Part shown: piece after piece, positions 24,300 through 33,408 of the stretch
Position numbering within the stretch: position 1 is the stretch's first letter
Layout: every line of letters begins with the position of its first letter
Assembly (NCBI RefSeq): GCF_000620805.1
Contig: NZ_KK211187.1
Span: 2,729,389 to 2,793,388 of the forward strand
Source of the DNA: Exiguobacterium undae DSM 14481
Lineage (GTDB): Bacteria > Bacillota > Bacilli > Exiguobacteriales > Exiguobacteriaceae
Length of the DNA: 64,000 nt
Direction: 5' to 3'
Notes under the pieces: generated by a model
Told to the model about the DNA's origin: nothing
The model's input: only the letters and a program-made list of their open reading frames with translations
Databases searched by the model: none
Position numbers and translations under genes: made by a program

Positions 24300-25182
24300 A
24301 CCGTTCGGCAAACAACGGATGTTCTGACGCATCATAGTCGGCACTTTTTTGTGTGACGTCATGCGTTTCCTGAAACACCGCTTCAAAGAAACGGCTTGCC
24401 GGTTCGGCGAGCAACCGGTAATACTGTTCAAACAACAGCGCGGCGTGATGGCCACTCCATTCGTCCGGCAACAATTCCTGCGGCAGACCGGGATCGGTAA
24501 ACAAAAATTTCCGGTATTCATGGACGAGTGTCGTCCGTTCGACGAAACACTGTTCTTCATCCATCTCGCCGAGTTGAATCCGACTTTGATGAACGATGTA
24601 GCGCCGGCTGTACTCGGCGATGAACCGTTCGTACCGTTCTTGCAACTCATCCAGCGGAAAAGCCCGTTCGACCAGCGATTGATCCGGTTGTGGTCCATGA
24701 TATTCGCCGACGAAAAAATCGACATACTCGGTGATGCCATAAGCGTCAATCAACCGCTCCGCTTCTTTTTCGAGCGGATTCGGTGAGATCCAGACGCCGT
24801 TTGATAAGTTTCCGAACCCGCTCCATGACAACTCTTTCCGCAGTTCGTCGCGGATTTGCCGTTTGTCTTCCGGAATCGTATACATCAACGTCCGCCATTT
24901 CCCGTCCCAGACGTGAGGCGTTGATTTGTAGATCCGTCTCGCTGCCTCTTCCATCCGTTCGACCCCACGCGGCGTCAATGAATAAAAACTTTTGGTGCCT
25001 TGTTTTTGTGACGTCAACCACCCTTGCTTGACCATCCGCGAAACGGCGACCCGGACCGCCTGTTCATTATGACCAAATTCTTTGAGCAGACGAATTAAGC
25101 TGCCGACCCAGATTTGATTGCCGTAATGCCGGATGTAATCCCCGTATACGGTAAAAATCATCGATTGTGTATTCGCACTCAT
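24298..25182 (-). CDS. paaX: PaaX-type transcriptional repressor
   Basis: A 294-aa PaaX family regulator, the repressor of phenylacetate genes that is released by phenylacetyl-CoA. The N-terminal winged helix (IFTVYGDYIRHYGNQIWVGSLIRLLKEFGHNEQAVRVAVSRM) and SQKQGTKSFYSLTPRGVERMEEA are the diagnostic features; the central and C-terminal PaaX domains follow. ATG at 25182 was preferred to a GTG nine bases upstream that sits in the GAGAGAG RBS. It is the last gene of the paa block, 76 bases after the distal enoyl-CoA hydratase. That gap may contain its own promoter (TATACT). Confidence 0.9.
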   Translation of the reverse strand: MSANTQSMIFTVYGDYIRHYGNQIWVGSLIRLLKEFGHNEQAVRVAVSRMVKQGWLTSQKQGTKSFYSLTPRGVERMEEAARRIYKSTPHVWDGKWRTLMYTIPEDKRQIRDELRKELSWSGFGNLSNGVWISPNPLEKEAERLIDAYGITEYVDFFVGEYHGPQPDQSLVERAFPLDELQERYERFIAEYSRRYIVHQSRIQLGEMDEEQCFVERTTLVHEYRKFLFTDPGLPQELLPDEWSGHHAALLFEQYYRLLAEPASRFFEAVFQETHDVTQKSADYDASEHPLFAER

Positions 25183-25258
25183 GTCATTCACTCTCTCTTT
25201 GATATAACGTTTTTTTGTGTACCGTTAGTATACGTGTTATTTCAGGTGACGACCATCC

Positions 25259-26029
25259 TCATTTGCCTTGAAACTGCGGGGTCCGTTTTTCGGCAAACGC
25301 ACGTAAGGCTTCCATCCGGTCTTCTGTCGGGATGACGACCTCATAAGCGGCGGTCTCGATTTTCAGTCCTTCTGAGAGCGGGTGGTCGAGTCCCTGATCA
25401 ATCGCCTGTTTGGCTTGCCGGATTGCCACCGGTCCATTTCGCAACATTTCGCCGGCGAAAGTGAGACAAACCGGCATCAGCTCCTCCACCGTCGGAACGA
25501 CGCGAGAGACGATGCCGTATCGTTCCGCAGTCGCCGCATCAATCTTCTTAGCCGTAAAAATCAGTTCCTTTGCCCGCGTCTCTCCAATTAACCGCGGCAA
25601 TCGTTGTGTCCCGCCGGCACCGGGAATGATGCCAAAACTCGTTTCCGTCAATCCGACCAATGCCCCTTCGACGATGATCCGGAAGTCGCAAGCGAGCATC
25701 CACTCGAACCCGCCGCCGAGTGCATGTCCGTTGACGGCAGCAATCGTCGGTTGCGGCAGATCGGCGATGTTCGTAAAGACGTCCCGAATCGCCTCGACGT
25801 TCCGCCGGACTTCACGTTCCGTCAACGTCGTCCGCTCTTTTAAATCTGCTCCGGCACTAAAGGCTTTGCCGGTTCCCGTGAAGATGACGACACGAATCGT
25901 CTTATCCTGCCGGACCGTGTCGACGAGTTGTTGAAGTTCCATCAGTGTCGGGTAATCCAAACAGTTCATCCGCTCCGGTCGATCGAGCCGGATCAATCCG
26001 ATCTGGTCCATCTGTTCAAAATGAATCAT
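25259..26029 (-). CDS. Enoyl-CoA hydratase/isomerase, PaaF/PaaG-like
   Basis: A 256-aa crotonase-fold protein. The oxyanion hole SAGADLKE and the two catalytic glutamates, in ALGGGFEWMLACD and ETSFGIIPGAGGTQRL, are present, which fits a true 2-enoyl-CoA hydratase (PaaF role) better than an isomerase. Start 26029 overlaps the thiolase stop (ATGA), so it is coupled to it; a longer reading frame upstream lies inside the thiolase gene. Likely step: hydration of 2,3-dehydroadipyl-CoA in phenylacetate degradation, inferred from context. Confidence 0.88.
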   Translation of the reverse strand: MIHFEQMDQIGLIRLDRPERMNCLDYPTLMELQQLVDTVRQDKTIRVVIFTGTGKAFSAGADLKERTTLTEREVRRNVEAIRDVFTNIADLPQPTIAAVNGHALGGGFEWMLACDFRIIVEGALVGLTETSFGIIPGAGGTQRLPRLIGETRAKELIFTAKKIDAATAERYGIVSRVVPTVEELMPVCLTFAGEMLRNGPVAIRQAKQAIDQGLDHPLSEGLKIETAAYEVVIPTEDRMEALRAFAEKRTPQFQGK

Positions 26030-27234
26030 ACAAGTCCCTCCCGTTCGACAATTAACGCGATGCCCTGACCAACGCCGACACACATCGTCGCCAAGCCATA
26101 GATTTGGTTCGTCCGGCACATCTCATGCAACAAGGTGGTCAGGATGCGGGCGCCGCTTGCGCCAAGCGGATGACCAAAGGCAATCGCCCCGCCGTTGACG
26201 TTCACTTTCTCCACCGGTAATCCGAGTTCCTGAATACACGCGACACTTTGTGCCGCAAAGGCTTCGTTTAATTCAATCAAATCCAACTGGTCAATCGTCA
26301 ACCCTGCCCGGTCCAAGGCTTTACGCGTCGCATCAACCGGTCCGATACCCATGACGGACGGTTCAACCCCGGCGACCGCACTCGCCCGGTAATACGCAAG
26401 CGGTGTTAAACCAAGCTGTTTGGCCGTCTCCTCACTCATTAACAGTAAGGCTGCCGCCCCGTCATTCACACCAGAAGCATTGCCTGCCGTGACGGTTCCG
26501 TCCGCAAACAAACTGTTGAGCGTTCCGAGTTTGTCCCGACTCGTCTCCGGACGGGGATGTTCGTCGACAGCGACTTCGACGACTTGTCCTTTTCGTGTCG
26601 TATACTGCACCGGAACCAGTTCTGCTTGAAAACGGTCCGCTTCCATCGCCTGTTTGGCCCGCTGTTGACTCATGAATGCAAAATCATCCTGGACTTCGCG
26701 TGTAATGTTGTACCGTACAGCCACATGTTCGGCCGTCTCCGGCATCGAATCCGTGCCGTATTTCGCATCCAGTTTATCGTTGACGAACCGCCATCCGATC
26801 GTCGTATCGTAGACGGCCGGGTTGCCGCGGGCAAATCCGGTTTCCGGCTTCGCCATGACGAGTGGTGCCCGTGTCATGCTTTCCGTCCCTCCGGCAATGT
26901 AGATATCGCCTTCATTCAGCGCAATCGCGCGTGCCGCGGCAATGACGGCATCCAGTCCCGAACCACACAGGCGGTTGACGGTCGTCCCGGCGACTTCGAC
27001 CGGCAGACCGGCGAGTAAGCCGGACATCCGGGCGACGTTCCGGTTATCTTCGCCCGCCTGATTGGCATTGCCGAAGATGACCTCTTCGATTGTTTTCGGA
27101 TCGACACGCGGATTCCGTTGGACGAGTGCCTCGATGACACAGGCGCCTAAGTCGTCCGCCCGGACCGCTTTCAGGGCTCCGTTATACCGCCCGATCGGTG
27201 TTCGGACGGCATCAATGATCGCGACGCGTCTCAT
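26026..27234 (-). CDS. Acetyl-CoA acyltransferase (beta-ketoadipyl-CoA thiolase, PaaJ-like)
   Basis: A 402-aa thiolase. Catalytic residues are visible in [10 protein letters not shown] (nucleophile Cys near 90), [11 protein letters not shown] (His near 358) and [11 protein letters not shown] (Cys near 388). The sequence has the features of degradative beta-ketoadipyl-CoA thiolases such as [10 protein letters not shown] and [10 protein letters not shown]. In the paa pathway it would act twice, on 3-oxo-5,6-dehydrosuberyl-CoA and 3-oxoadipyl-CoA. Start overlaps the hydroxyacyl-CoA dehydrogenase stop by four bases. Confidence 0.9.
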   Translation of the reverse strand: MRRVAIIDAVRTPIGRYNGALKAVRADDLGACVIEALVQRNPRVDPKTIEEVIFGNANQAGEDNRNVARMSGLLAGLPVEVAGTTVNRLCGSGLDAVIAAARAIALNEGDIYIAGGTESMTRAPLVMAKPETGFARGNPAVYDTTIGWRFVNDKLDAKYGTDSMPETAEHVAVRYNITREVQDDFAFMSQQRAKQAMEADRFQAELVPVQYTTRKGQVVEVAVDEHPRPETSRDKLGTLNSLFADGTVTAGNASGVNDGAAALLLMSEETAKQLGLTPLAYYRASAVAGVEPSVMGIGPVDATRKALDRAGLTIDQLDLIELNEAFAAQSVACIQELGLPVEKVNVNGGAIAFGHPLGASGARILTTLLHEMCRTNQIYGLATMCVGVGQGIALIVEREGLV

Positions 27235-28103
27235 GGTGTCTTCACCCCGCTGTCCGAATAATCATAGACACCCCGCCCAGTTTTCCGTCCGAGCCGTCCG
27301 GCTTTGACGTATTGTTCGAGCAGCGGCGCCGGACGATACTTTTCCCCGAGTTTTTCATGAAGGTACCGTAAGTTGTTCAACCGGGTGTCGAGTCCGACCA
27401 AATCCCCGAGTTCAAACGGTCCCATCGGATAGTTCAACCCGAGTTTAATCGCCTTATCGATTTCCTCCGGTGTCCCGAGTCCTTCTTGTAACATATAAAA
27501 CGCTTCGTTGCCGACGAGGGCACTGATCCGGGACGTGACAAACCCAGGGAACGCCTGAATGACGACGGTCTCTTTGCCCATCCGGCGTGCGACATCCTCA
27601 CAAATCGATACGGTCTCTTCTGACGTTTCAAGACCCCGGGCAAGTTCGACGAGCGGCATCCGGTGAACCGGATTAAAGAAATGCATCGCCATGACACGCT
27701 CCGGACGCTTTGTAAACGAAGCGATTTCCGTCGGACTCATCGTCGAGGTATTGGTCGCGAAGACACAGTGCGCAGGCGCCTGTTGATCGAGCGTCTCAAA
27801 GACCGTCCGTTTGATGTCGAGCCGTTCCGGAACGGCCTCAATGACAAGATCCGCCCGTCCGACGGTCCCGACGAGATCCGTCGAATAGCTTAGTCGGTTG
27901 AACAGATGGTCGACCTCTTCTGCGGTTAATTTTCCACGGATGATTGCTTTATCGGCAATTGCTTCTAATTCGTGCTGGGCTGATGCAAGCAGGTGTTGCT
28001 CGATGTCGACGAGCGTCACTTCGAACCCGTTTGCGGCTGCGACATAGGCAATGCCCCTTCCCATCACACCGGATCCTACGACCACTAGTTGCTGAACCAT
28101 CAT
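27231..28103 (-). CDS. 3-hydroxyacyl-CoA dehydrogenase (PaaH-like)
   Basis: A 290-aa NAD-dependent dehydrogenase of the short 3-hydroxybutyryl-CoA type. Rossmann motif [12 protein letters not shown] at 7-18, catalytic His in [19 protein letters not shown], and the C-terminal dimer domain [17 protein letters not shown] are clear. Inside the paa operon it should oxidise 3-hydroxyadipyl-CoA. It is unlike PaaH of E. coli in being the single-domain (~290 aa) form. The RBS AAAGGAGG lies directly after an intrinsic terminator-like hairpin that separates it from the ALDH gene. Confidence 0.9.
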   Translation of the reverse strand: MMVQQLVVVGSGVMGRGIAYVAAANGFEVTLVDIEQHLLASAQHELEAIADKAIIRGKLTAEEVDHLFNRLSYSTDLVGTVGRADLVIEAVPERLDIKRTVFETLDQQAPAHCVFATNTSTMSPTEIASFTKRPERVMAMHFFNPVHRMPLVELARGLETSEETVSICEDVARRMGKETVVIQAFPGFVTSRISALVGNEAFYMLQEGLGTPEEIDKAIKLGLNYPMGPFELGDLVGLDTRLNNLRYLHEKLGEKYRPAPLLEQYVKAGRLGRKTGRGVYDYSDSGVKTP

Positions 28104-28118
28104 CTGATTTCCTCCTTT

Positions 28119-28150
28119 AAAAAAGCGTCCGGACGAACGTCCGCACGCTT
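28119..28150 (-). terminator. Intra-operon terminator/attenuator between ALDH and hydroxyacyl-CoA dehydrogenase genes
   Basis: On minus, AAGCGTGCGGAC (28150-28139), GTTC, GTCCGGACGCTT (28134-28123) forms an 12-base stem with one mismatch and is followed by six T residues. It lies 16 bases before the next start codon within an otherwise contiguous operon. Confidence 0.82.
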
Positions 28151-28154
28151 GGTT

Positions 28155-29663
28155 TTACAGTCCGAACGGATTGAGTGGACGACTTCCGTAATACGACAGG
28201 ATACTTTTCGTTTCCGTATATAAATCCAGTGTCTCGATACACAGTTCACGTCCGAAACCAGATTGTTTGTAACCGCCAAACGGTGTCCCCGGGAACGCCG
28301 AGAACGGACAGTTGATCATGACGATGCCGGCTTTGATCTGATTGGCAATTCGTGTCGCCCGTGCCCCGTCCTTCGTCCAGATGGCGGAACCGAGTCCGAA
28401 TTCTGTATCGTTCGCCAGACGGACCGCTTCTTTTTCGTCCTTGAACTTCATCACGACGACGACCGGTCCGAAGATTTCTTCCTGGACGGCTTTCATGTCG
28501 TGTGTCACATCGGTGATGATGGTCGGCGCATACCAGAAACCTTTTTCAAACCCGGCCACCTGCTCGACTTGACCACCCGTTAAGATTGTCGCCCCGTCTG
28601 CTTTGGCTGATTGGACGTATCCGTCGATGACGTCGAGTTGTTGTTGGTCAATGATTGCCCCGACATGTGTCCCTTTATCAAACGGATTGCCGAGAACAAG
28701 TTGTTTCGTCTTCGCGACGAACTGTTCCATGAACGTTTCGTAAATGTCTTCGTGTACATAAAGGCGTGACCGCGCTTCACACGACTGACCGCTGTTATAG
28801 AAAATCCCGAACAGTGATCCGTCGACGGCTGCCGTGATATCCGCATCCTCAAATACAAGGTTCGGTGATTTGCCGCCGAGTTCCAGTGTGACCCGTTTTA
28901 AGCTTTCTGACGCCCGACCCATGATGTCTTTTCCGACCGGTGTCGAACCGGTGAAGGCGACTTTATCAACAGCTTGGTGTTCGACCAGATGGTTGCCGAT
29001 TTCCCGGCCCGATCCCGGAATGACGTTGACGACACCCGCCGGCACACCGGCTTCGAGGCAAATTTCACCGAGAATGATTGCTGTCAGAGGTGTCAGGGTC
29101 GCCGGTTTCACGACGACCGAACAACCGACGGCGATGGCCGGCGCGACTTTCCAGGCTGCCATCATCAACGGATAATTCCACGGGATGATTTGGGCACAGA
29201 CACCAACCGGTTCCTTTTCCGTATAGTTGTGGAACTGTCCCGGCACGTTATTGACGACACCGCGGTGACCGACGATGGCACCGGCATAAAATTCAAAGTC
29301 TTCAATCGCTTGCGTGATCTGTCCTTGTGCGGCTGCTAATGACTTCCCGGTATCTAAAATCTCGAGTTCCACCAGTTCATTGAACCGGGCACGCATGATG
29401 CCGGCGATTTTATTGAGGACTTGCGCCCGGCGGCCGACCGGCCACATCTTCCACTTTCCGTGATCAAATGCTTCGCGTGCTGCCTGCACCGCCCGATCCG
29501 CATCTTCTTTTGACGCTTTGGCGACTTCGGCGATGACTTCCCCGGTTGCCGGATTGTAGGTCTTAAACGTTTCGCCGGTTGTCCCTTCGACTTGTTCGCC
29601 GTTGATCAGCAAGTGATAGACGGACCGTTTCATCTCGATTGTTTTTTCATGTACCGTTGACAT
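28155..29663 (-). CDS. NAD(P)-dependent aldehyde dehydrogenase
   Basis: A 502-aa ALDH of the betaine/phenylacetaldehyde dehydrogenase type. Catalytic Cys lies in NSGQSCEARSRLYV, the general base Glu in VTLELGGKSPN, and the cofactor loop in FTGSTPVGKDIM. Start 29663 was set by AAAGGAGTGG 7 bases upstream. Within the paa operon it may oxidise phenylacetaldehyde, or take over the ring-cleavage semialdehyde step done by the ALDH half of PaaZ, since no fused PaaZ is present. No MaoC-like oxepin hydrolase domain is attached. The exact substrate is open. Confidence 0.85.
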   Translation of the reverse strand: MSTVHEKTIEMKRSVYHLLINGEQVEGTTGETFKTYNPATGEVIAEVAKASKEDADRAVQAAREAFDHGKWKMWPVGRRAQVLNKIAGIMRARFNELVELEILDTGKSLAAAQGQITQAIEDFEFYAGAIVGHRGVVNNVPGQFHNYTEKEPVGVCAQIIPWNYPLMMAAWKVAPAIAVGCSVVVKPATLTPLTAIILGEICLEAGVPAGVVNVIPGSGREIGNHLVEHQAVDKVAFTGSTPVGKDIMGRASESLKRVTLELGGKSPNLVFEDADITAAVDGSLFGIFYNSGQSCEARSRLYVHEDIYETFMEQFVAKTKQLVLGNPFDKGTHVGAIIDQQQLDVIDGYVQSAKADGATILTGGQVEQVAGFEKGFWYAPTIITDVTHDMKAVQEEIFGPVVVVMKFKDEKEAVRLANDTEFGLGSAIWTKDGARATRIANQIKAGIVMINCPFSAFPGTPFGGYKQSGFGRELCIETLDLYTETKSILSYYGSRPLNPFGL

Positions 29664-29677
29664 AGCTTCCACTCCTT

Positions 29678-30454
29678 TTAGTTTCCTTTGAATGTCGGTT
29701 GACGTTTCTCTAAAAAGGCTTGCATGCCTTCCGTCTGGTCGGCTGTTCCGAACAATAAGTAGAAATTTCTCCGTTCATGGTCCATCCCGTCCTGTAACGA
29801 CAAGTCTCCCGCCTTATCGACGGCATCTTTGATCAGACGCACGGATATCGGAGGCTGGGCAGCGATTTGGTGTGCACGCGTCATGACGTCCTGTTCGAAT
29901 TGTTCCGATGCGAACACACGGTTGATGATGCCAAGACGTTCCGCTTCCGGTGCCAGCATCCGTTCCCCCGTCCACAACCATTCAAGCGCCCGTGTCCGAC
30001 CGATTCGTCTCGTCAATCGTTGGGTTCCGCCGGCTCCCGGCATGACCCCCAGTCCAACTTCCGGAAAACCAAACTGCGTCTCGGGCGTCGCGTAAATCAA
30101 ATCACATGCCAGTGCCAATTCAAAGCCACCGCCGAGGACAAACCCGTGGACCGCCGCAATCAACGGTTTATGCAGACGGCTGATCCGGTCCCAGTCGGCA
30201 AAGGGATCGAGCAACTCCATCGAAATTGGCGTCGCGTCGACCATCTCGTCGATGTCAGCACCTGCTGAAAACGACTTTCCTTCCCCGCTCAGCACGATGA
30301 CAGCCACCGTTTCATCCTGATCAAATTGTTCCATCACCTTGACGATTTCCCGAATCATCGTCCGGTTCAAGGCATTGTAACGTTCCGGACGATTGAGTCG
30401 GATCCGGCCGATCTGACCGTCGACGTCCGCCTTAACGTACTGTCGTGTCAGCAT
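29678..30454 (-). CDS. Enoyl-CoA hydratase/isomerase, Paa operon
   Basis: A 258-aa crotonase-fold protein. FSAGADIDEM provides the oxyanion hole; VLGGGFELALACD and FPEVGLGVMPGAGG carry both catalytic Glu positions. It could act as hydratase or as the ring-isomerase PaaG; family motifs alone do not separate these. Start ATG 30454 has GGTGAAGAAG as weak RBS and overlaps the EthD gene's 3' end. Downstream spacing to ALDH is 14 bases, so it is within the same transcript. Confidence 0.87.
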   Translation of the reverse strand: MLTRQYVKADVDGQIGRIRLNRPERYNALNRTMIREIVKVMEQFDQDETVAVIVLSGEGKSFSAGADIDEMVDATPISMELLDPFADWDRISRLHKPLIAAVHGFVLGGGFELALACDLIYATPETQFGFPEVGLGVMPGAGGTQRLTRRIGRTRALEWLWTGERMLAPEAERLGIINRVFASEQFEQDVMTRAHQIAAQPPISVRLIKDAVDKAGDLSLQDGMDHERRNFYLLFGTADQTEGMQAFLEKRQPTFKGN

Positions 30455-30755
30455 GAACTTCTTCACCGATCATCAGCGTCACGAGATCTCCCGCAAAGCC
30501 CATCAAGTCTTTGCCGGACGCTTTTCCCTCGAGCGAACGCATGCCGGCCTGCATCGTTTCATGGTTTTCATAGACCATCTCGCACATCAAATAGTATTTT
30601 CCGTCCCCGCCCATTGGTGAACCGACGATTTTCGTAACCGTCATTTCCTGTAACCCTGGAATTTTAGCCGTCAGTGGACCATGGACGTTGAAGTAATGCT
30701 CATCAAACTGTTCCTTGTTCTCCGGGTGTGTATAAAGCGCGATTAGTTTTACCAT
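30432..30755 (-). CDS. EthD-domain protein in the paa operon
   Basis: A 107-aa dimeric ferredoxin-like-fold protein of the EthD family (KLIALYTHPENKEQFDEHYFNVHGPLTAKIPGLQ; L-M-x-F-A-G near the end). EthD proteins accompany several oxygenase or degradation clusters and are thought to bind or decompose reactive intermediates, but their chemistry is largely unknown. It sits between paaD and the crotonase gene and overlaps the latter, which argues for a role in the phenylacetate pathway, for instance handling the unstable ring-epoxide or oxepin. That role is inference. Confidence 0.8.
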   Translation of the reverse strand: MVKLIALYTHPENKEQFDEHYFNVHGPLTAKIPGLQEMTVTKIVGSPMGGDGKYYLMCEMVYENHETMQAGMRSLEGKASGKDLMGFAGDLVTLMIGEEVHADTTVR

Positions 30756-30770
30756 AATGATTACCTTCCT

Positions 30771-31265
30771 TCACATGAGAGTAGAGACGGGTTTCATCGC
30801 CTCGAATGGATTTTTGCATGATTTACAGTACAGAATGCTCCGGCAAGCCGTCGGACCAAACAGATTCTCGATCGAAACGAACGTCGAGCCGCAATACGGA
30901 CAGTCGATTTCCCAGTGACCGTCGATGACACGCGGAGGTGCAATCCCAAAGGACTTCAGTCCGGTCATGCCGCGGTCGGTGATCCGGTCCGACGTCCACG
31001 GCGGATCAAAGAGAAACACGACGTCGACCGTCTGGACCTGCGGGACTTGTAACAACGCAGCTTCCGTATTTTTTTGAATGATTTCAAGCGCAGGACATCC
31101 TAAAAAGGTCGGAAGCAGCGTGACACGGACAGCATATCCGTCAGACGTCTCCGTCCACTCCATCGTTTCGAACATCCCGAGATCAAGAATGCTGACGGCA
31201 TCAATTTCCGGATCCTTGACCGTGTCGAGCGCCTGTCGGATTTCTTGTTCCAGTCCTGTCGTCAT
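30771..31265 (-). CDS. paaD: Phenylacetyl-CoA epoxidase assembly protein PaaD
   Basis: A 164-aa PaaD, with an N-terminal DUF59/MIP18-type domain (ALDTVKDPEIDAVSILDLGMFE; PTFLGCPALEII) and a C-terminal zinc-ribbon-like part with CPYCGS and CKSCKNPFEAMKP. PaaD is needed for maturation of the epoxidase Fe-S or di-iron components. Start at 31265 is 7 bases after GAAGGAGGAA; an earlier in-frame GTG lies within paaC. Adjacent to paaC, as in most paa clusters. Confidence 0.92.
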   Translation of the reverse strand: MTTGLEQEIRQALDTVKDPEIDAVSILDLGMFETMEWTETSDGYAVRVTLLPTFLGCPALEIIQKNTEAALLQVPQVQTVDVVFLFDPPWTSDRITDRGMTGLKSFGIAPPRVIDGHWEIDCPYCGSTFVSIENLFGPTACRSILYCKSCKNPFEAMKPVSTLM

Positions 31266-31279
31266 CTGCCGTTCCTCCT

Positions 31280-32065
31280 TCACCATACTGCTGACTGATC
31301 GAGCAGATACACCTCACCGAGCGTCGATAAGGCATCGTTTAAGTCAGGCGAATGCTCCCCGTTTCGTCCGTTATAAGTCATCTTCATTTCCGGCAGTGTG
31401 ACGTTTAAATCCACGAGGACCGGTGTCAAAGCTTGATACCAGCGGTCAATTAAGATTCCTTGTCCTTCGATCAATCGCATCTCGTCAATGATTTCCGTCG
31501 CTTCGCCGTAGTCAAACAGATCCCCGAAGTCAGCGAGCACCCGTTCAAGGGCCGCATCCATCTTCTGACGGGCGGTTTCCGTCGATTGATACAACTGTGT
31601 GAACCACGTTTGCCAGTGCAACAGGTGATAATACAATTCCATGTTGACCTTGACGGCGAGTGCTGCGAGCGGCGCATAACTGCTTTTTTTCAACGAGTCG
31701 ATGCGGACCTTTTTCGCGAGCGTGTAGCAGTAATTACGAACGACAGCATACGCCCAGTCATACTCCGGATTTTCCATGTAGTAACCGGGACCGTTGACCC
31801 GTTCGACGAGGACGGAATTTTTCCGTTCGTGCGCCAGACGGACATGAGCAAGTGCATCTGCTTTTCCTTCACCGATGTCCTCGAGCAACTGATAATACAT
31901 CGCCGCATGTCCCATCGAATCCTGGGCAATCGAGGAGGACGCGACATCTTCTTCGATATGCGGTGCCAGACCCAGCCACTCCGATCCGCGGTAGGCATAA
32001 AGGAAATCGTCATCCGCCAGTTGATACATCAGGGAGGCTAAAGCCAACCGTTCTGCTTCCGTCAT
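31280..32065 (-). CDS. paaC: Phenylacetyl-CoA epoxidase structural subunit PaaC
   Basis: A 261-aa ferritin-like helical subunit of the ring 1,2-phenylacetyl-CoA epoxidase, partner of the catalytic PaaA. LADDDFLYAYRGSEWLGLAPHIEEDVASSSIAQDSMGHA and HLLHWQTWFTQL are diagnostic. ATG 32065 overlaps the paaB stop (ATGA), with GGGAGGCG 7 bases upstream. PaaC keeps the four-helix fold but is not the catalytic metal subunit. Operon position 4 of the cluster. Confidence 0.94.
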   Translation of the reverse strand: MTEAERLALASLMYQLADDDFLYAYRGSEWLGLAPHIEEDVASSSIAQDSMGHAAMYYQLLEDIGEGKADALAHVRLAHERKNSVLVERVNGPGYYMENPEYDWAYAVVRNYCYTLAKKVRIDSLKKSSYAPLAALAVKVNMELYYHLLHWQTWFTQLYQSTETARQKMDAALERVLADFGDLFDYGEATEIIDEMRLIEGQGILIDRWYQALTPVLVDLNVTLPEMKMTYNGRNGEHSPDLNDALSTLGEVYLLDQSAVW

Positions 32066-32406
32066 TTCGAATCGCCTCCCTGCCATGACATGATCTCTTT
32101 CTCATCGAGCATCTGTTGCTCGTAATGCCGCCATTTTTTCTTGAGATACCCGTATCCTTTTGTCGTCCGGTAATCCTTGTTGTCGAGCCGTTGCAACATC
32201 TGTTTTTCGTCCGGCGTCATTCCCCGGATATCATCCCGTTTGACGACCCAGATATCGACGACCGGTTCGCGGCGCATGAAGTTTTCCTGCGCCATCAGCA
32301 ACGCCATCTCTTTATTCGGGGCGAGCAGACTGAATTGATGCGTAAAAGCCGCGTTGGGTGTCCGTTTACTGAAAATCTCGAACTCCTGATAAAACGTTTC
32401 CGTCAT
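32062..32406 (-). CDS. paaB: Phenylacetyl-CoA epoxidase subunit PaaB
   Basis: A 114-aa small subunit of the epoxidase (TFYQEFEIFSKRTPNAAFTHQFSLLAPNKEMALLMAQENFMRREPVVDIWVV), normal in length for the family. Start 32406 follows GGAGGAAACATC; a longer frame reaches back into paaA but has no support. PaaB is thought to bridge PaaAC heterodimers. The C-terminal lysine-rich region is typical. It is the third gene of the operon after paaK and paaA. Confidence 0.94.
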   Translation of the reverse strand: MTETFYQEFEIFSKRTPNAAFTHQFSLLAPNKEMALLMAQENFMRREPVVDIWVVKRDDIRGMTPDEKQMLQRLDNKDYRTTKGYGYLKKKWRHYEQQMLDEKEIMSWQGGDSK

Positions 32407-32419
32407 GATGTTTCCTCCT

Positions 32420-33391
32420 TCAGCCGATCGTTTCAGCAAGTGCCTCACGGACCCAGGCATTGTTTTCATAAGACGTTTGGCGTAACGCGAGCCGCTCCTT
32501 CGAACGGGGACCGCCGCCTTGAATGATTTTCTTGAATTCCGTCCAATCCGGCTGGGCATATATCCATTGCCCTGTCTCCTCGTCGAACCGTAACGTCGGA
32601 TCGGGAATGACGAGACCAAGCGAACGGATCCGAGGAACATATTTCGTAAAGAAACTTTGACGCAATTCTTCATTCGTCTTCGTCCGGATTTTATACGCAA
32701 TCGTCACGTCCTGCTTTGAAGTGCCGGTCGTTTCTTTTGTCGCCGGTCCAAAGAACATCAACAGGGATTCCCACCACTCATCGAGGGATTCCTGAATCAT
32801 CGCTTTTTGTTCGGGTGTTCCTTCCGCCAGTGCCATGATGATCGATTCTCCATGTTGGGCATGGAACACTTCTTCCGCACAAATCCGTTGCAACGCCCGC
32901 GCATACGGACCATACGAAGCACCGAGCATGTTCGTCTGGGTAATGATTGCCGCTCCATCAACAAGCCAACCGATTGTTCCGGCGTCCGCCCACGACCGGG
33001 TCGGCATATGGAAGACATTGTGGAACTTGAGGCGTCCCGTGAACAAGTCATCCATCAAATCCGCCCGGGTTTTTCCGTACGGCTTCATCAAGTCTTCCAC
33101 GACACGAAGCAAGAGTTGACCGTGCCCCATCTCGTCCTGTACTTTGGCCATGATACCGAGTTTTCGGCGTAACGACGGTGCTTTCGGAACCCACTCTTTT
33201 TCCGGTAAAGCACCCATGATTTCACTGATGCCGTGCATCGAAATCAATTTAATTAACGTATCGCGGTAAAAACCGGGCATCCAGTCGTCGGCTTCAATTT
33301 TTTCCCCGTTGTCGATCCGTTCCTTGAACCGTGCCAGCTTTTCTTCTTCCGTCATGACCGGCGGTTCGAATAGATGTGTCGCATCATACAT
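32420..33391 (-). CDS. paaA: Phenylacetyl-CoA epoxidase catalytic subunit PaaA
   Basis: A 323-aa di-iron oxygenase subunit that epoxidises the aromatic ring of phenylacetyl-CoA. Metal-site pattern includes KVQDEMGHGQLLLRVVEDL and ICAEEVFHAQHGESII (E-x2-H motifs of the four-helix bundle). PDWTEFKKIIQGGGPRSKERL near the end is highly conserved. Start 33391 has AGGAGGAAACAAG; the open frame extends into paaK without an RBS. The electron-donor gene paaE is not next to it and was not found in this window. Confidence 0.95.
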   Translation of the reverse strand: MYDATHLFEPPVMTEEEKLARFKERIDNGEKIEADDWMPGFYRDTLIKLISMHGISEIMGALPEKEWVPKAPSLRRKLGIMAKVQDEMGHGQLLLRVVEDLMKPYGKTRADLMDDLFTGRLKFHNVFHMPTRSWADAGTIGWLVDGAAIITQTNMLGASYGPYARALQRICAEEVFHAQHGESIIMALAEGTPEQKAMIQESLDEWWESLLMFFGPATKETTGTSKQDVTIAYKIRTKTNEELRQSFFTKYVPRIRSLGLVIPDPTLRFDEETGQWIYAQPDWTEFKKIIQGGGPRSKERLALRQTSYENNAWVREALAETIG

Positions 33392-33408
33392 CTTGTTTCC
33401 TCCTCTGC

